Of a DNA stretch of 64,000 nucleotides, positions 25,709 through 34,982 are shown piece by piece; within the stretch, counting starts at the first letter, position 1, and every line of letters begins with the position of its first letter. The notes below the pieces were generated by a model. That model saw nothing but the letters and a program-made list of their open reading frames with translations. It was not told the origin of the DNA and did no database searches. The DNA is from Azospirillum sp. SYSU D00513 (lineage in GTDB: Bacteria > Pseudomonadota > Alphaproteobacteria > Azospirillales > Azospirillaceae), in NCBI RefSeq assembly GCF_017356015.1, contig NZ_JAFIQV010000023.1, forward strand, positions 1 to 64,000, written 5' to 3'. A program made the position numbers and the translations under genes.

Positions 25709-27145
25709 TCAGAACTGGAAGTAGATGAAGGAGCGGTTGCCGAAGCTGCCGAACAGCAGCAGCAGCAGGACCAGGGCCGAGCAGGCGGTGGAGCGGACGA
25801 TGACGTTCACTCCGGCGTAGCGCTGGCGGGCGCCCATCTCGATCAGCGCGTCGATCAGCAGGACCACCGACCCGATCACCGCGACCCGCACGATGGAGGT
25901 CATCTGCTGCATGCCGGTCGGCAGCGAGAAGTCGTGCGCGGCGATGATGGACAGGATCGTCCAGACCTTGTCCATGTTCTCCGCCCGGAAAGGCAGCCAG
26001 GTCAGGGTGACCAGCATGAACATGAAGCCGATCAGCAGGAGCCGGCCAGGGCCGCGCGTCAGCCAGCCGAGCGGGACCGGGCTGCGGGCCGCGAGCCAGC
26101 GCACGCCGTCCTCCGCCACGGAAAGCAGGCCGTGCAGGGCACCCCACACTATAAAGGTCCAGCTCGCGCCGTGCCACAGGCCGGAGGCCAGCATCACCAG
26201 CACCACGTTGCGCATGCGCAGCCAGCGGGTGCGGCTGCCGCCCAGCGGCACGTAGACATAGTCGCGCAGCCAGCTCGACAGCGAGATGTGCCAGCGCTTC
26301 CAGAAATCCCGGAAGCCGATGGCGAAGTAGGGGCGGGCGAAGTTCTCGCACAGGGTGTAGCCGTAGATCTGCGCGATGCCGATGGCGATCAGCGAATAGC
26401 CGGCGAAGTCGCCATAGATCTGCAGGCTGAAGCAGATCAGCCCGATGATGTGGCTGAGCGCGTTGTAGAACTCCGGGTTGGCGAAGCGCGCGTCCACCAC
26501 GGCGGCGGCGTTGTCGGCCAGACCGACCTTCAGGAAAAAGCCCCAGATCACCTTCTCCAGCCCGCCGAAACGGACCGCGAAGGGCACGTTGCGGGGGCCG
26601 TCCTGGATCTGCGGCAGCAGGTCGCGCGCCCTGACGATCGGCCCGGCGACGAGCTGCGGGAAGAAGGCGACGAAGGTCGCGTAGCGGACAAACGAACGCT
26701 CCGGCTTGGCGAGCTGCCCTGAATAGAGGTCCAGGCTGTAGCTCAGCCCCTGGAAGATGTAGAAGGAGATGCCGACCGGCAGGATGATGTCCAGCGTGCG
26801 CCGCGCGACGTCGACGCCCAGCGAGGCCAGCGCCACCTCCGCGCTGTCGACGAAGAAGTTGAAGTATTTGAAGAAGAACAGGATGCCGAGATTGGCGCCG
26901 AGGCTGAGGAACAGCCAGATGCGGGCGTCCTCGCGCCGCTTTGCATCCGCGATCCTCAAACCGCAGTAGTAATCGATGAAGGTGCTGGTCGCCAGCAAGG
27001 CGCAGAACCGGTAATCCCAGTAGCCGTAGAACAGGTAGCTGGCTACCAGCAGGAACGGCACGAAGGCGCGCGTCCTGGCCAAGGACATGAAGCCAACCGT
27101 GAACACCGTTATGAATAGAAGAAACTCTAAACTCGTAAAGACCAT
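25709..27145 (-). CDS. MBOAT family O-acyltransferase
   Basis: The 478-residue polytopic membrane protein has the AlgI-type MBOAT signature: FPQLVAGPIVRARDLLPQ, the motif RDFWKRWHISLSSWLRDY-VYVPLGGSR, and the catalytic histidine in SGLWHGASWTFIVWG. It would move acyl groups across the inner membrane to a periplasmic acceptor. The start at 27145 is preferred because GGAGA lies 7 bases upstream. An ATG six codons earlier lacks one. The partner SGNH protein is directly downstream. Confidence 0.92.
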   Translation of the reverse strand: MVFTSLEFLLFITVFTVGFMSLARTRAFVPFLLVASYLFYGYWDYRFCALLATSTFIDYYCGLRIADAKRREDARIWLFLSLGANLGILFFFKYFNFFVDSAEVALASLGVDVARRTLDIILPVGISFYIFQGLSYSLDLYSGQLAKPERSFVRYATFVAFFPQLVAGPIVRARDLLPQIQDGPRNVPFAVRFGGLEKVIWGFFLKVGLADNAAAVVDARFANPEFYNALSHIIGLICFSLQIYGDFAGYSLIAIGIAQIYGYTLCENFARPYFAIGFRDFWKRWHISLSSWLRDYVYVPLGGSRTRWLRMRNVVLVMLASGLWHGASWTFIVWGALHGLLSVAEDGVRWLAARSPVPLGWLTRGPGRLLLIGFMFMLVTLTWLPFRAENMDKVWTILSIIAAHDFSLPTGMQQMTSIVRVAVIGSVVLLIDALIEMGARQRYAGVNVIVRSTACSALVLLLLLFGSFGNRSFIYFQF

Positions 27146-27595
27146 GATGTTCTCCACGATCATCTGTGGACTGGACAGAGCTAAGGGTTAGCCAATCCAG
27201 TCATGAAAAGGCTTCGCTACAACCACATGGAAAAGATGTTCCGCACGATCGCACGGGATCATGCGGCGTGTTTTGCTGTTACATAAATAGGCCCAAAGCA
27301 AAGGGAATGTCTTTGCTGCAATTGGGAAGGAGGGCGGTTGAATTGGATGCATTCGGCTGGTTAAGCCCTAGCTTGCCCGGCTTAGCCGCGACGCCACGGC
27401 CGCTCCCCTGAATTTTTCCTAAGTGGGCAGGAACAGCGCGATATAGCCCGCAATTTAGGGTAGGGCGCGCCAGCAACCGCTGGTCAGTTCCCCCGTCAAG
27501 CCGGGTGTGACGGCATTAAAGGGGTGCAATGCCGAACCCGAGGGGCTACATAAGACGCGAATTCCATTGCAACCCTGGCTGACGAGGAGGCCCGC
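27146..27595. other. Intergenic region between divergent MBOAT and prfB genes
   Basis: A 450-base gap, AT-richer than its surroundings in 27185-27440. Short open frames inside it show no recognisable protein. It must hold the divergent promoters of the MBOAT operon and prfB. I see no clear RNA gene. Confidence 0.5.
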
Positions 27596-28721
27596 ATGCG
27601 AGCCGAGATCGAAGCGGCCGCCAGCGAGATTCGTGAATCGCTGGCGCTGCTGAGGAGGCATCTTTGACTGGGATAACGCGCTGCGTCGTCTCGACGAACT
27701 GAACGCCCTGTCCGAGGACCCCAAGCTCTGGGACGATCCCGACCGCGCCCAGAAGATCATGCGCGAACGCACCCAGCTCGACACCTCCGTGTCGGGCTAC
27801 CGCGCGCTGGAACGCGACCTGTCGGACAGCCTTGAACTGATCGAGATGGGCGAGGCCGAAGGCGATCCGACCGTGGTCGCCGATGCCGAGGCCCAGCTCT
27901 ATGCCCTGCGTGACCGGGCGGGCAAGCTGCAGCTGGAAAGCCTGCTGTCCGGCGAGGCCGACGCCAACGACTGCTTCATCGAAGTCAACGCCGGCGCCGG
28001 CGGCACCGAGGCCCAGGACTGGGCCGAGATGATGCTGCGGATGTATGTGCGCTGGGCCGAACAGCACGGCTTCAAAACCGAGTGGCTGGAAGAGAGCGCG
28101 GGTGAAGAGGCCGGCATCAAGTCGGCGACCGTGCAGATCAAGGGCCACAACGCCTATGGCTGGCTGAAGACCGAGGCGGGCGTGCACCGGCTCGTCCGCA
28201 TCAGCCCCTTCGACGGCCAGGCGCGGCGCCAGACCAGCTTCGCCGCCGTCTCGGTGAGCCCGGTGATCGACGACAAGATCCAGATCGAGGTGAACGAGAA
28301 GGACTGCCGCATCGACACCTACCGGGCGTCCGGCGCCGGCGGCCAGCACATCAACAAGACCGACTCGGCGGTGCGCATCACGCACATCCCGACCGGCATC
28401 GCCGTGAGCTGCCAGCAGGAGCGTTCCCAGCACAAGAACCGCGCCAAGGCGTGGGACATGCTGCGCGCCCGCCTGTACGAACGCGAGCTGAAGATCCGCG
28501 AGGACGCCGCCGCGGCGCTGGAGGCCACCAAGACCGACATCGGCTGGGGCCACCAGATCCGCAGCTACGTCCTGCACCCCTACCAGATGGTCAAGGATCT
28601 GCGCACCAGCGTGGAAACGTCGCAGACGCAGTCCGTGCTGGACGGCGACATCGACCAGTTCCTGGAAGCCGCGCTGGCCGCCCGCATCAAGGGCCAGAGC
28701 GACGAGCAGGACGCCGCCTGA
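27596..28721 (+). CDS. prfB: Peptide chain release factor 2 (programmed +1 frameshift)
   Basis: RF2 terminates translation at UGA and UAA. The first 23 codons (27596-27664) end in CTT followed by an in-frame TGA. Reading continues in the +1 frame from 27666 as [12 protein letters not shown], giving 374 residues in total. The catalytic GGQ is in [12 protein letters not shown], and the stop-codon-recognition SPF is in RISPFDGQ. The frameshift autoregulates RF2: low RF2 lets the ribosome pause at the early UGA and slip. A terminator follows at 28767-28808. Confidence 0.97.
27653..27668 (+). promoter_or_regulatory. Programmed +1 frameshift site in prfB
   Basis: The stimulator AGGAGG (27653-27658) lies three bases before the slippery CTT (27662-27664), the in-frame TGA (27665-27667) and the following C. 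This is the classic RF2 arrangement. Confidence 0.96.
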
Positions 28722-28766
28722 CGCTAGGCCGCCCGTTTCTCGGACGGCATCCCCTCCGGTGGGTAA

Positions 28767-28808
28767 GAAAAAAGCCCTCCGCCTTGTTCAGGCGGAGGGC
28801 TTTTTTCT
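28767..28808 (+). terminator. Intrinsic terminator after prfB
   Basis: A 10-bp GC-rich stem (28774-28783 with 28791-28800) is flanked by A6 and T6. It lies between prfB and the convergent response-regulator gene and should work in both directions. Confidence 0.92.
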
Positions 28809-28945
28809 TGGCCGATGGGATATGGCCTAACTATGGAATTCTACAATATGCCTTCGGGTCCATGCGGGTCCCCGCCACGGGTATGGTCATGGCGGCGGCT
28901 GAAAGAATTCGTCGCGTGAATGGCGGCGCTTCGAGGGACGGGACG

Positions 28946-29620
28946 TCAGGCGACCGCGAGGTCGCTGCCGGCGCTCTCGCCGAAGCCGTTGTTCAGGGCC
29001 CAGATGGCGGCCTGGGTGCGGTTGGACGCGTTGATCTTGCGCAGCAGGCTCTTGAGGTGAACCTTGACGGTCGCCTCGGTGATGCCCAGCGAATTGGCGA
29101 TCATCTTGTTGCTGTCGCCGGCCAGCAGGCGGCGCAGGATCTGGACCTCGCGCTGCGACAGGCCCTTGCGCGAGCCGGGATTGTCGGACACGGCGTGGCC
29201 GGTTACCTTGCCGCTGATCAGCAGGGCCGCCAGGTGTGTCGGGAACACCTTCTCGCCCATCATGACGAGCCGCAGCGACTGGGCCAGCGCCTCGATGGAG
29301 ATGTCCTTCATCAGGAAGCCGTCGGCGCCCGCCTGGATCGCCGTGGCCATCACGTTCGCGTCCATCTGGCCGGTCAGCAGGACCAGACGCGCGTCCGGGC
29401 AGGCGGCCTTCAGCGCGCTCACCACCTGGGTGACCTCGCCCATGCCGGCCGGGTCGATGAGGAGGAGCTGCGGAGCATCGCCGCCCGAGACCAGGGGCAG
29501 AGCCTCGTTCAGGGACGTTGCCTCTTTGCTGATCTGGAAGTCCCGATCGGTGAAGAGGGCCTTCAGCCCTTCACGGAACAGCTTGTTCGCATCGATCAGG
29601 GCGACGGAGACGGATTGCAT
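28946..29620 (-). CDS. LuxR/NarL family response regulator
   Basis: The 224-residue protein has an N-terminal receiver (about 4-120) and a C-terminal LuxR-type HTH (about 150-215, GLSREVQILRRLL with one Gln inserted, then NKMIANSLGITEATVKVHLKSLLRKI). The likely phospho-acceptor is the Asp of LLLIDPAG, and the conserved lysine is in LMKDIS. Only one of the usual two acidic pocket residues is present (ALIDANKL), so phosphorylation may be atypical. No histidine kinase is adjacent, so it is an orphan. Its upstream region has a G8 tract and a near-consensus CtrA site. Confidence 0.9.
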   Translation of the reverse strand: MQSVSVALIDANKLFREGLKALFTDRDFQISKEATSLNEALPLVSGGDAPQLLLIDPAGMGEVTQVVSALKAACPDARLVLLTGQMDANVMATAIQAGADGFLMKDISIEALAQSLRLVMMGEKVFPTHLAALLISGKVTGHAVSDNPGSRKGLSQREVQILRRLLAGDSNKMIANSLGITEATVKVHLKSLLRKINASNRTQAAIWALNNGFGESAGSDLAVA

Positions 29621-29692
29621 CGGCGGAGCACTCCCAAGGGGGTCTGACGTGAAGGCACTCTATCCGATCATAGGGGGGGGATCCACTGTTCG

Positions 29693-29707
29693 TTAGTAAA
29701 TTGTTAA
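29693..29707. promoter_or_regulatory. Near-consensus CtrA-type site
   Basis: TTAG-N7-TTAA at 29693-29707 differs by one base from TTAA-N7-TTAA. It lies 73-87 bases upstream of the response-regulator start. A G8 run (29673-29680) and a TATGAT hexamer on the minus strand (29672-29667) are between them. Confidence 0.3.
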
Positions 29708-29735
29708 CCAAAATTGGTGGTAGAGGAGTCACCCC

Positions 29736-32700
29736 CTATTCGGCTGGTCTGGCCTGATGATCCGGGTCCCGATCCCCACGGCTGAAGCGCCGGGACATGC
29801 GGGTGGACAGCCCCTCCAGATAGCTGAGGATCACCGGTACCACCAGAAGCGTCAGCAGAGTCGAACTGATGAGGCCGCCGATCACCGCATGGGCCATGGG
29901 CGCGCGCTGCTGCGCCCCTTCGCCGACCCCCAGCGCAAGCGGAAGCATGCCGAAGATCATCGCCATTGTCGTCATGACGATCGGGCGCAGACGGATGACC
30001 CCGGCTTCGACCAGTGCCGCCTTCAGATCCGCGCCGCGCGCGCGGGCCTGGTTGGCGAAGTCCACCAGCAGGATCGCGTTCTTGGTGACGAGCCCCATCA
30101 GCATGATGAAGCCGATGGCGCTGAAGATGTTGAGCGTGGACCCCGCGGCCAGCAGCCCCAGAAAGACGCCGACCAGCGACAAGGGAAGCGATGCCATGAT
30201 GGCGAGCGGCTGAAGGAAGCTTCCGAACTGGGAAGCCAGGATCAGGTAGATCAGGATCACGGCCAGCGACAGCGCGGAGGTGGCGTAGCCCGTCGTCTCC
30301 GCGATGTCCTTGGTCGAACCGCCGAAGACGATCCGGTAGCCGGGCGGCAGCTCGATGCCGGCCAGCGCCCGTTGCAGCTCGCCGCCCGCGTCGCCGGCCG
30401 GGCGGCCCTGCACGTTGGCCTGCACGTTGACCTCGCGCTGGAGGTCGCGCCGGTTGATCTGGGAGGCGCCGAGCGTCGTCTCCACCTGCGCGATCTGCGA
30501 CAGCGGGATCATGTGGGTTCCGCCCGCCGCGGAGCCGCCGCCAGCGCTTCCGGTCAGATAGATGCGGTCGAGGTCGGCGGGGCTGGTCCGGTCGCCTTCC
30601 GGCAGCCGGACCCGCACGTCGTAGCTCTCGCCGTCGGGCGCCTGCCAGCTCGACACGGTGTCGCCGGCGAAGAGCGGGCGCAGGGTGCCGGCGACGCGGG
30701 CCGTGCCGACGCCGAGGTCGCTGGCGAGATCGCGGTTCAGCCGCACCGACAGGGTCGGCTTGGCCGCCTTGAGCGTGCTGTCCAGATCCACGAAGCCGGG
30801 GATGGCGCGCATCCTCTCCAGCACCTGCTCGGAGATGCGGGCCAGCTCGTCGATCTCGCGGCCCTGGACCGAAACCTGAATCTGCTTCTGCACGCCGCCG
30901 ACACCGGGGATGCCGATGCCGATGGTGATGCCGGGAATGGACGCCAGCCGCTCGCGGATCGGCACGGCGATCCCCTCGGCGGAGATCCGGCGCTGCTGGA
31001 TCGGCACGAGGCGGACATAGATGTTCGCCCGGTTCTTGCCCGCCGACACGCCGCTGTTGATGGTGGCGTATGTGTAGGCGATCTCCGGCATCTCGCGCAG
31101 GGCCGCGTCCACCTGGCGGATCTTCGCCTCGGTGTATTCCAGCGAGGAGCCGACGGGGGTCTCCACCTCGACGATGGTCTCGCCGAGGTCGGCGGCCGGA
31201 ACGAACTCCACGCCGATCATCGGCACCAGCGCGAAGCTGCCGAAGAAGATGCCGCCCGCGGTCACCAGCACCACCCAGCGCCGGCGCAGCGACCAGCCGA
31301 GCAGCCGGCCGTAACCCTGCGACAGCGCCTCGAACCGCCGCTCGAACCAGGCCGAGAAGCGGCCGAACAGGCTGCGCCCGTGGCGGCCGTGCGCCGCCGG
31401 GTCGTACCAGACGCTCGATAGCATGGGATCGAGCGTGAAGGAGACGAACAGCGAGATCAGCACCGCCGCGGACACGGTGATGCCGAACTGCAGGAAGAAC
31501 CGTCCGATGATGCCGCCCATGAAGGCGACGGGCAGGAACACGGCGACGATGGTCAGCGTGGTGGCGAGCACCGCAAGCCCGATCTCCTGCGTGCCCTCCA
31601 GCGCCGCCTGCCGGTGACCCTTGCCGCGGTTCAGGTGGCGCATGATGTTCTCGCGCACCACGATGGCGTCGTCGATCAGGATGCCGATGGCAAGCGACAG
31701 CGCCATCATCGTCATGATGTTCAGGGTGAAGCCGAAGGCGGCCAGCACGCCGAAGGTGCCGAGCACCGCCACCGGCAGGGTCAGCGCCGTGATCACCGTG
31801 CTGCGCCAGGAGCCCAGGAACAGCATCACGATCAGCACGGTCAGGATGCCGCCCTCGATCAGCGTGCGCTGCACGTTGTCGAGCGAGTTGGTGATGCCGG
31901 TGGAGCTGTCACGCACGATCTCCAGCGCCACGTCGGCGGGCAGCGAGCCGTCCTGGCGCAACTCTTCGATGGCCTGCCGCAGACCCTTCGCCACCTCCAC
32001 CGTGTTGGCGTCCTGCACCTTGACCAGATCGACGGCCAGGGCTGGCTCGCCGTTGTAGAGCGCGACCGACTCCCGCTCCTCCTGGCCGTCGATGACCTCC
32101 GCCACCTGGCCGAGCCGCACGGGCTCGCCGCCCCGGCGCGCCACGATGAGGTCGAGGAGCTGGCGTGGCTGGATCACGCGCCCGTCCACCTGGACGACGC
32201 GTTCGCTTCCGCCGCCCGAGATGCTGCCGGCCGGGAGGTTCTGGTTCTCCGTGCGGATGGTGTCGATCACCTCGTCCACGCCGACCTGCAGGGCCTCGAG
32301 CCGTTCGGGCCGCAGCCGCACCTGGATCTCGCGCGCGACGCCGCCGGCGATGGTCGCGCGCCCGACGCCCCTCACGTTCTGGAGCCTCTTGACGATGATC
32401 TGGTCGGCGATGGTCGTGAGTTCGCGCAGGCCCCGGACGTCCGACCGGACCGCCATCGAAATGATCGGCTGCTCGTCCGGGTCGAAGCGCGTGATCTGCG
32501 GGTCCTCGACCTCGTCGCGGAAGCGGGCGCGCAAGGCCGACACCTTCTCGCGCACGTCCTGGAGCGCGTCCGAGGAGGAGGTCTTCAGGTCGAACTCGGC
32601 GATGACGATGGACTGCCCCTCGTAGGAGCGGGAGGTCAGCGTCTTGATGCCGGCGATGGTGTTGACGGCGTCCTCGACAGGACGGGTGACGTCGGTTTCC

Positions 32701-32876
32701 ACCGACTCCGGGCTGGCCCCGGGATAGGCGGTGGAGACCACCACCAGCGGGAAGTCCACGTCCGGGAACTGGTCGACGCTCAGCCGCTGGTAGGAGAAGA
32801 GGCCGAGCACCATCAGCGCCACCATCATCATGGTGGCGAAGACGGGGTTGTCGACGCTGATGCGGGTGATCGGCAT
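29736..32876 (-). CDS. RND efflux pump inner-membrane permease (HAE1 type)
   Basis: The 1046-residue protein is the proton-driven inner-membrane component of a tripartite multidrug or hydrophobe exporter. The N-terminus ([18 protein letters not shown]) starts the first membrane helix. The proton-relay pair is in [12 protein letters not shown], and the large periplasmic loops carry family motifs such as DQFPDVDFP and [12 protein letters not shown]. It starts three bases after the adaptor gene. No outer-membrane channel gene is nearby, so a shared TolC-like protein is likely. The substrate is unknown. Confidence 0.95.
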   Translation of the reverse strand: MPITRISVDNPVFATMMMVALMVLGLFSYQRLSVDQFPDVDFPLVVVSTAYPGASPESVETDVTRPVEDAVNTIAGIKTLTSRSYEGQSIVIAEFDLKTSSSDALQDVREKVSALRARFRDEVEDPQITRFDPDEQPIISMAVRSDVRGLRELTTIADQIIVKRLQNVRGVGRATIAGGVAREIQVRLRPERLEALQVGVDEVIDTIRTENQNLPAGSISGGGSERVVQVDGRVIQPRQLLDLIVARRGGEPVRLGQVAEVIDGQEERESVALYNGEPALAVDLVKVQDANTVEVAKGLRQAIEELRQDGSLPADVALEIVRDSSTGITNSLDNVQRTLIEGGILTVLIVMLFLGSWRSTVITALTLPVAVLGTFGVLAAFGFTLNIMTMMALSLAIGILIDDAIVVRENIMRHLNRGKGHRQAALEGTQEIGLAVLATTLTIVAVFLPVAFMGGIIGRFFLQFGITVSAAVLISLFVSFTLDPMLSSVWYDPAAHGRHGRSLFGRFSAWFERRFEALSQGYGRLLGWSLRRRWVVLVTAGGIFFGSFALVPMIGVEFVPAADLGETIVEVETPVGSSLEYTEAKIRQVDAALREMPEIAYTYATINSGVSAGKNRANIYVRLVPIQQRRISAEGIAVPIRERLASIPGITIGIGIPGVGGVQKQIQVSVQGREIDELARISEQVLERMRAIPGFVDLDSTLKAAKPTLSVRLNRDLASDLGVGTARVAGTLRPLFAGDTVSSWQAPDGESYDVRVRLPEGDRTSPADLDRIYLTGSAGGGSAAGGTHMIPLSQIAQVETTLGASQINRRDLQREVNVQANVQGRPAGDAGGELQRALAGIELPPGYRIVFGGSTKDIAETTGYATSALSLAVILIYLILASQFGSFLQPLAIMASLPLSLVGVFLGLLAAGSTLNIFSAIGFIMLMGLVTKNAILLVDFANQARARGADLKAALVEAGVIRLRPIVMTTMAMIFGMLPLALGVGEGAQQRAPMAHAVIGGLISSTLLTLLVVPVILSYLEGLSTRMSRRFSRGDRDPDHQARPAE

Positions 32877-32879
32877 GGG

Positions 32880-34037
32880 TCAGGTCCCCGCCAGGGTCAC
32901 GGCGCGGCCGGCGGCCAGGCCGGGCAGGTTGGCCGTGACGACGACCTCCCCCTCGCTCAGCCCCTCCACCTGCACCAGCTCGCCGCGCGACCATGTGCCG
33001 GTCCGCTGGACCTTGCGGCGTTCGAGCCGCCCGCCCTCGACCACCAGGACGAAATCGCCGCCGGCGTCGCTGCGCAGGGCCGCTGGCGGAAGGGCGAAGG
33101 CCCCGTCCGCCTCGGCGACGACCGCGTCGCCGGAGGCGAACATGCCCCCGCGCAGGGCTCGGTCGGGATTGTCCACGATCACATAGACGGGAATGGAACG
33201 CGTTCCGGACAGCGCCACCGGGTTGATGCGGGCGATGGTGCCGTCGAAGCGGCGCCCGCCATGGCCGTCCACCTCGAGCCGCACCGGCTGTCCGGGCTTC
33301 AGCCGGGCCACCTCGTCCGCCGGCACGGCCGCGCGGACCTCCACGCGGCTGAGATCGACGACCACGAACATGCGCGCGTTGACCGCCAGGTTCTCGCCGG
33401 GATTGACCGCGCGCTCGGCGACGGTGCCGTCGATGGGGCTGCGGACCTGCGCGTCGCGCAGGGCCTTCTCCGCCAGCACCACCTGGGCCTCCAGGGCGGA
33501 GACCTGGGCACGCTGGAACTCGAAGTTGCTAAGCGCCTCGTCCAGGACCGTCTGGGACACGATGTCCCGCTTGCGCAGGGCCAGATTGTTGGTGCGGGTC
33601 TTCTCGGCGAGCGCGAGCTGTGCCCGGGCACCCTCCAGCGTGCTCTTGCGCTCGTTCAGCCGGGCGGTCAGCTCCGCCGTGTCGAAGCGGGCGAGCAGGT
33701 CGCCCCGCCGGACGTCCTGGCCTTCGCGGACCAGCACCTCGGACAGGGTCGCGGCGACCTCCGACTTGACGACCGACTGCTCCAGCGGCTCGACCGAGCC
33801 GCCGAGCCGCACCACGTCGGTCAGGCGGCGGGGAGCCATGCGGGTCACCTCGACGGGCGCAAGCTCGACCGGCCGGACAGTCGCATCGGCGGTGGCCGTG
33901 GCGGCCTGCGTCGCGCCGGCGCCGGGTTCCTCGCGGGACTGCCAGACATAGCCACCGGCGGCCAGCGCCGCGGCGATCAGCGCGGGCAGCAGGAGGCGGC
34001 GCAGCCGGCGGGGGCGGGGAGGCGGGGACTCGGTCAT
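32880..34037 (-). CDS. RND efflux periplasmic adaptor subunit
   Basis: The 385-residue membrane-fusion protein has one N-terminal anchor helix (about 13-27). A lipoyl/barrel-sandwich domain (VKSEVAATLSEVLVREGQDVRRGDLLARFD) is split by a coiled-coil hairpin (LTARLNERKSTLEGARAQL...), then comes the second lipoyl half (VRSPIDGTVAERAVNPGENL) and a beta-barrel. It overlaps the tetR stop by 4 bases (ATGA) and is followed directly by the permease, so all three are one operon. Confidence 0.94.
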   Translation of the reverse strand: MTESPPPRPRRLRRLLLPALIAAALAAGGYVWQSREEPGAGATQAATATADATVRPVELAPVEVTRMAPRRLTDVVRLGGSVEPLEQSVVKSEVAATLSEVLVREGQDVRRGDLLARFDTAELTARLNERKSTLEGARAQLALAEKTRTNNLALRKRDIVSQTVLDEALSNFEFQRAQVSALEAQVVLAEKALRDAQVRSPIDGTVAERAVNPGENLAVNARMFVVVDLSRVEVRAAVPADEVARLKPGQPVRLEVDGHGGRRFDGTIARINPVALSGTRSIPVYVIVDNPDRALRGGMFASGDAVVAEADGAFALPPAALRSDAGGDFVLVVEGGRLERRKVQRTGTWSRGELVQVEGLSEGEVVVTANLPGLAAGRAVTLAGT

Positions 34038-34717
34038 GATGGCTGTCCTTGGGACGAAGGCCCGCTCTCGGCCCGCAGCCCATGGAGCAGCAGGTCGAAA
34101 TAGGCCGCGAGATAGGCGCCGGCATCGGCCTTCGCCGGATCGGGCTCGTAGGCGCCGAAGGAATGGTGGTTCAGCGACAGCATCGCCAAGGGTGCCACGA
34201 TCACGCGGGCCATCTGCTCCACGTCCATGGGACGGAACTCGCCGCGCGCGATGCCGCGCTCCAGCAGCCTGACCACGAAACGGCGCCCCCTCAGGATCAC
34301 TTCGTCCATGTAGAAGCGGGCAATGTCCGGGAAGTTCGTGCCCTCCGCGATCACCAGCTTGAGAAGCCCGCCGTTCGGCGACTGTTCCATTTCCCAGAAC
34401 TTCGCGCCGAGTAGGCAGAACAGCTCGTGGCTGCTTCCGGGGAACCGCTCCAGCATTTCCTCGCCGGTCTCGAACAGGGGCATGAGGGATTCGCGGACGA
34501 CCGCCTTCAGCAGCCCTTCCTTGTTCTCGAAATACAGGTAGGGCAAGCCGACGCTCACGCCCGCCCTGCGCGCGACCTCCTCCAGCTTGGTGGCGGCGTA
34601 GCCGCGGGCGATGAAGAGGTCGCGCGCGGCCTCGATCACCTCGGCCGGGCGGGCTTCCTTGCGCCGGGTGCGGCGTGGGACCCCTCGGGGGGCGGGCTGG
34701 GTTGCTGGGTCTGGCAT
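34034..34717 (-). CDS. TetR/AcrR family regulator of the adjacent RND pump
   Basis: The 227-residue protein starts at the ATG at 34717. The N-terminal TetR HTH lies at about 20-65 (VIEAARDLFIARGYAATKLEEVARRAGVSVGLPYLYF, typical in position and sequence), followed by the helical ligand-binding domain. An earlier ATG at 34747 exists but lies inside the 38-bp operator palindrome, so the later start is preferred. The gene is first in the tetR-adaptor-permease operon and probably represses it, with relief by pump substrates. That mode is inferred from family and layout. Confidence 0.92.
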   Translation of the reverse strand: MPDPATQPAPRGVPRRTRRKEARPAEVIEAARDLFIARGYAATKLEEVARRAGVSVGLPYLYFENKEGLLKAVVRESLMPLFETGEEMLERFPGSSHELFCLLGAKFWEMEQSPNGGLLKLVIAEGTNFPDIARFYMDEVILRGRRFVVRLLERGIARGEFRPMDVEQMARVIVAPLAMLSLNHHSFGAYEPDPAKADAGAYLAAYFDLLLHGLRAESGPSSQGQPS

Positions 34718-34720
34718 GGC

Positions 34721-34758
34721 CGCCGCGCTAACTGAATGATCATTCATTTAGCGCGGCG
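34721..34758. promoter_or_regulatory. Palindromic TetR operator
   Basis: A 38-bp inverted repeat, with a single mismatched pair (34732/34747), is centred between 34739 and 34740 on GAATGATCATTC with arms CCGCGCTAA. It lies 4 bases upstream of the tetR start at 34717 and covers the expected -10 region. Confidence 0.88.
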
Positions 34759-34766
34759 CTGCGGGT

Positions 34767-34772
34767 TGTCAA
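34767..34772 (-). promoter_or_regulatory. -35 element of the tetR-RND operon
   Basis: A perfect TTGACA on the minus strand is placed so that the -10 falls within the operator palindrome (about 34744-34750). The -10 itself matches the consensus poorly. Confidence 0.5.
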
Positions 34773-34982
34773 GGCGTTGGCCCCCTCGCCACCCGACCGG
34801 CACACGTCTGTCAAGACCGCATCAAAGAATGCACGACAAAAAAAGATTAATCCTGTCCAAACCGGTTAAGGCGGAAGGGAAGGCCTGGCCGGGGCCGTTG
34901 TTGCTTGACAGACTTGGCGTATACCCTGAAAAAGCTTGGTAACACTTCCGGTGTTCCGCACCAACAGTACGGATTCTGCCTC

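Noticed and set aside
27166..27411. 81-codon open frame between the MBOAT and prfB genes
   Set aside because: No ribosome-binding site of note, no domain, and it lies where divergent promoters are expected.
34905..34982. TTG start for the lytic transglycosylase and a TTGACA-TATACC promoter there
   Set aside because: The hexamers are only 9 bases apart, and the earlier start would bury the lipobox; the GTG at 34983 is better.
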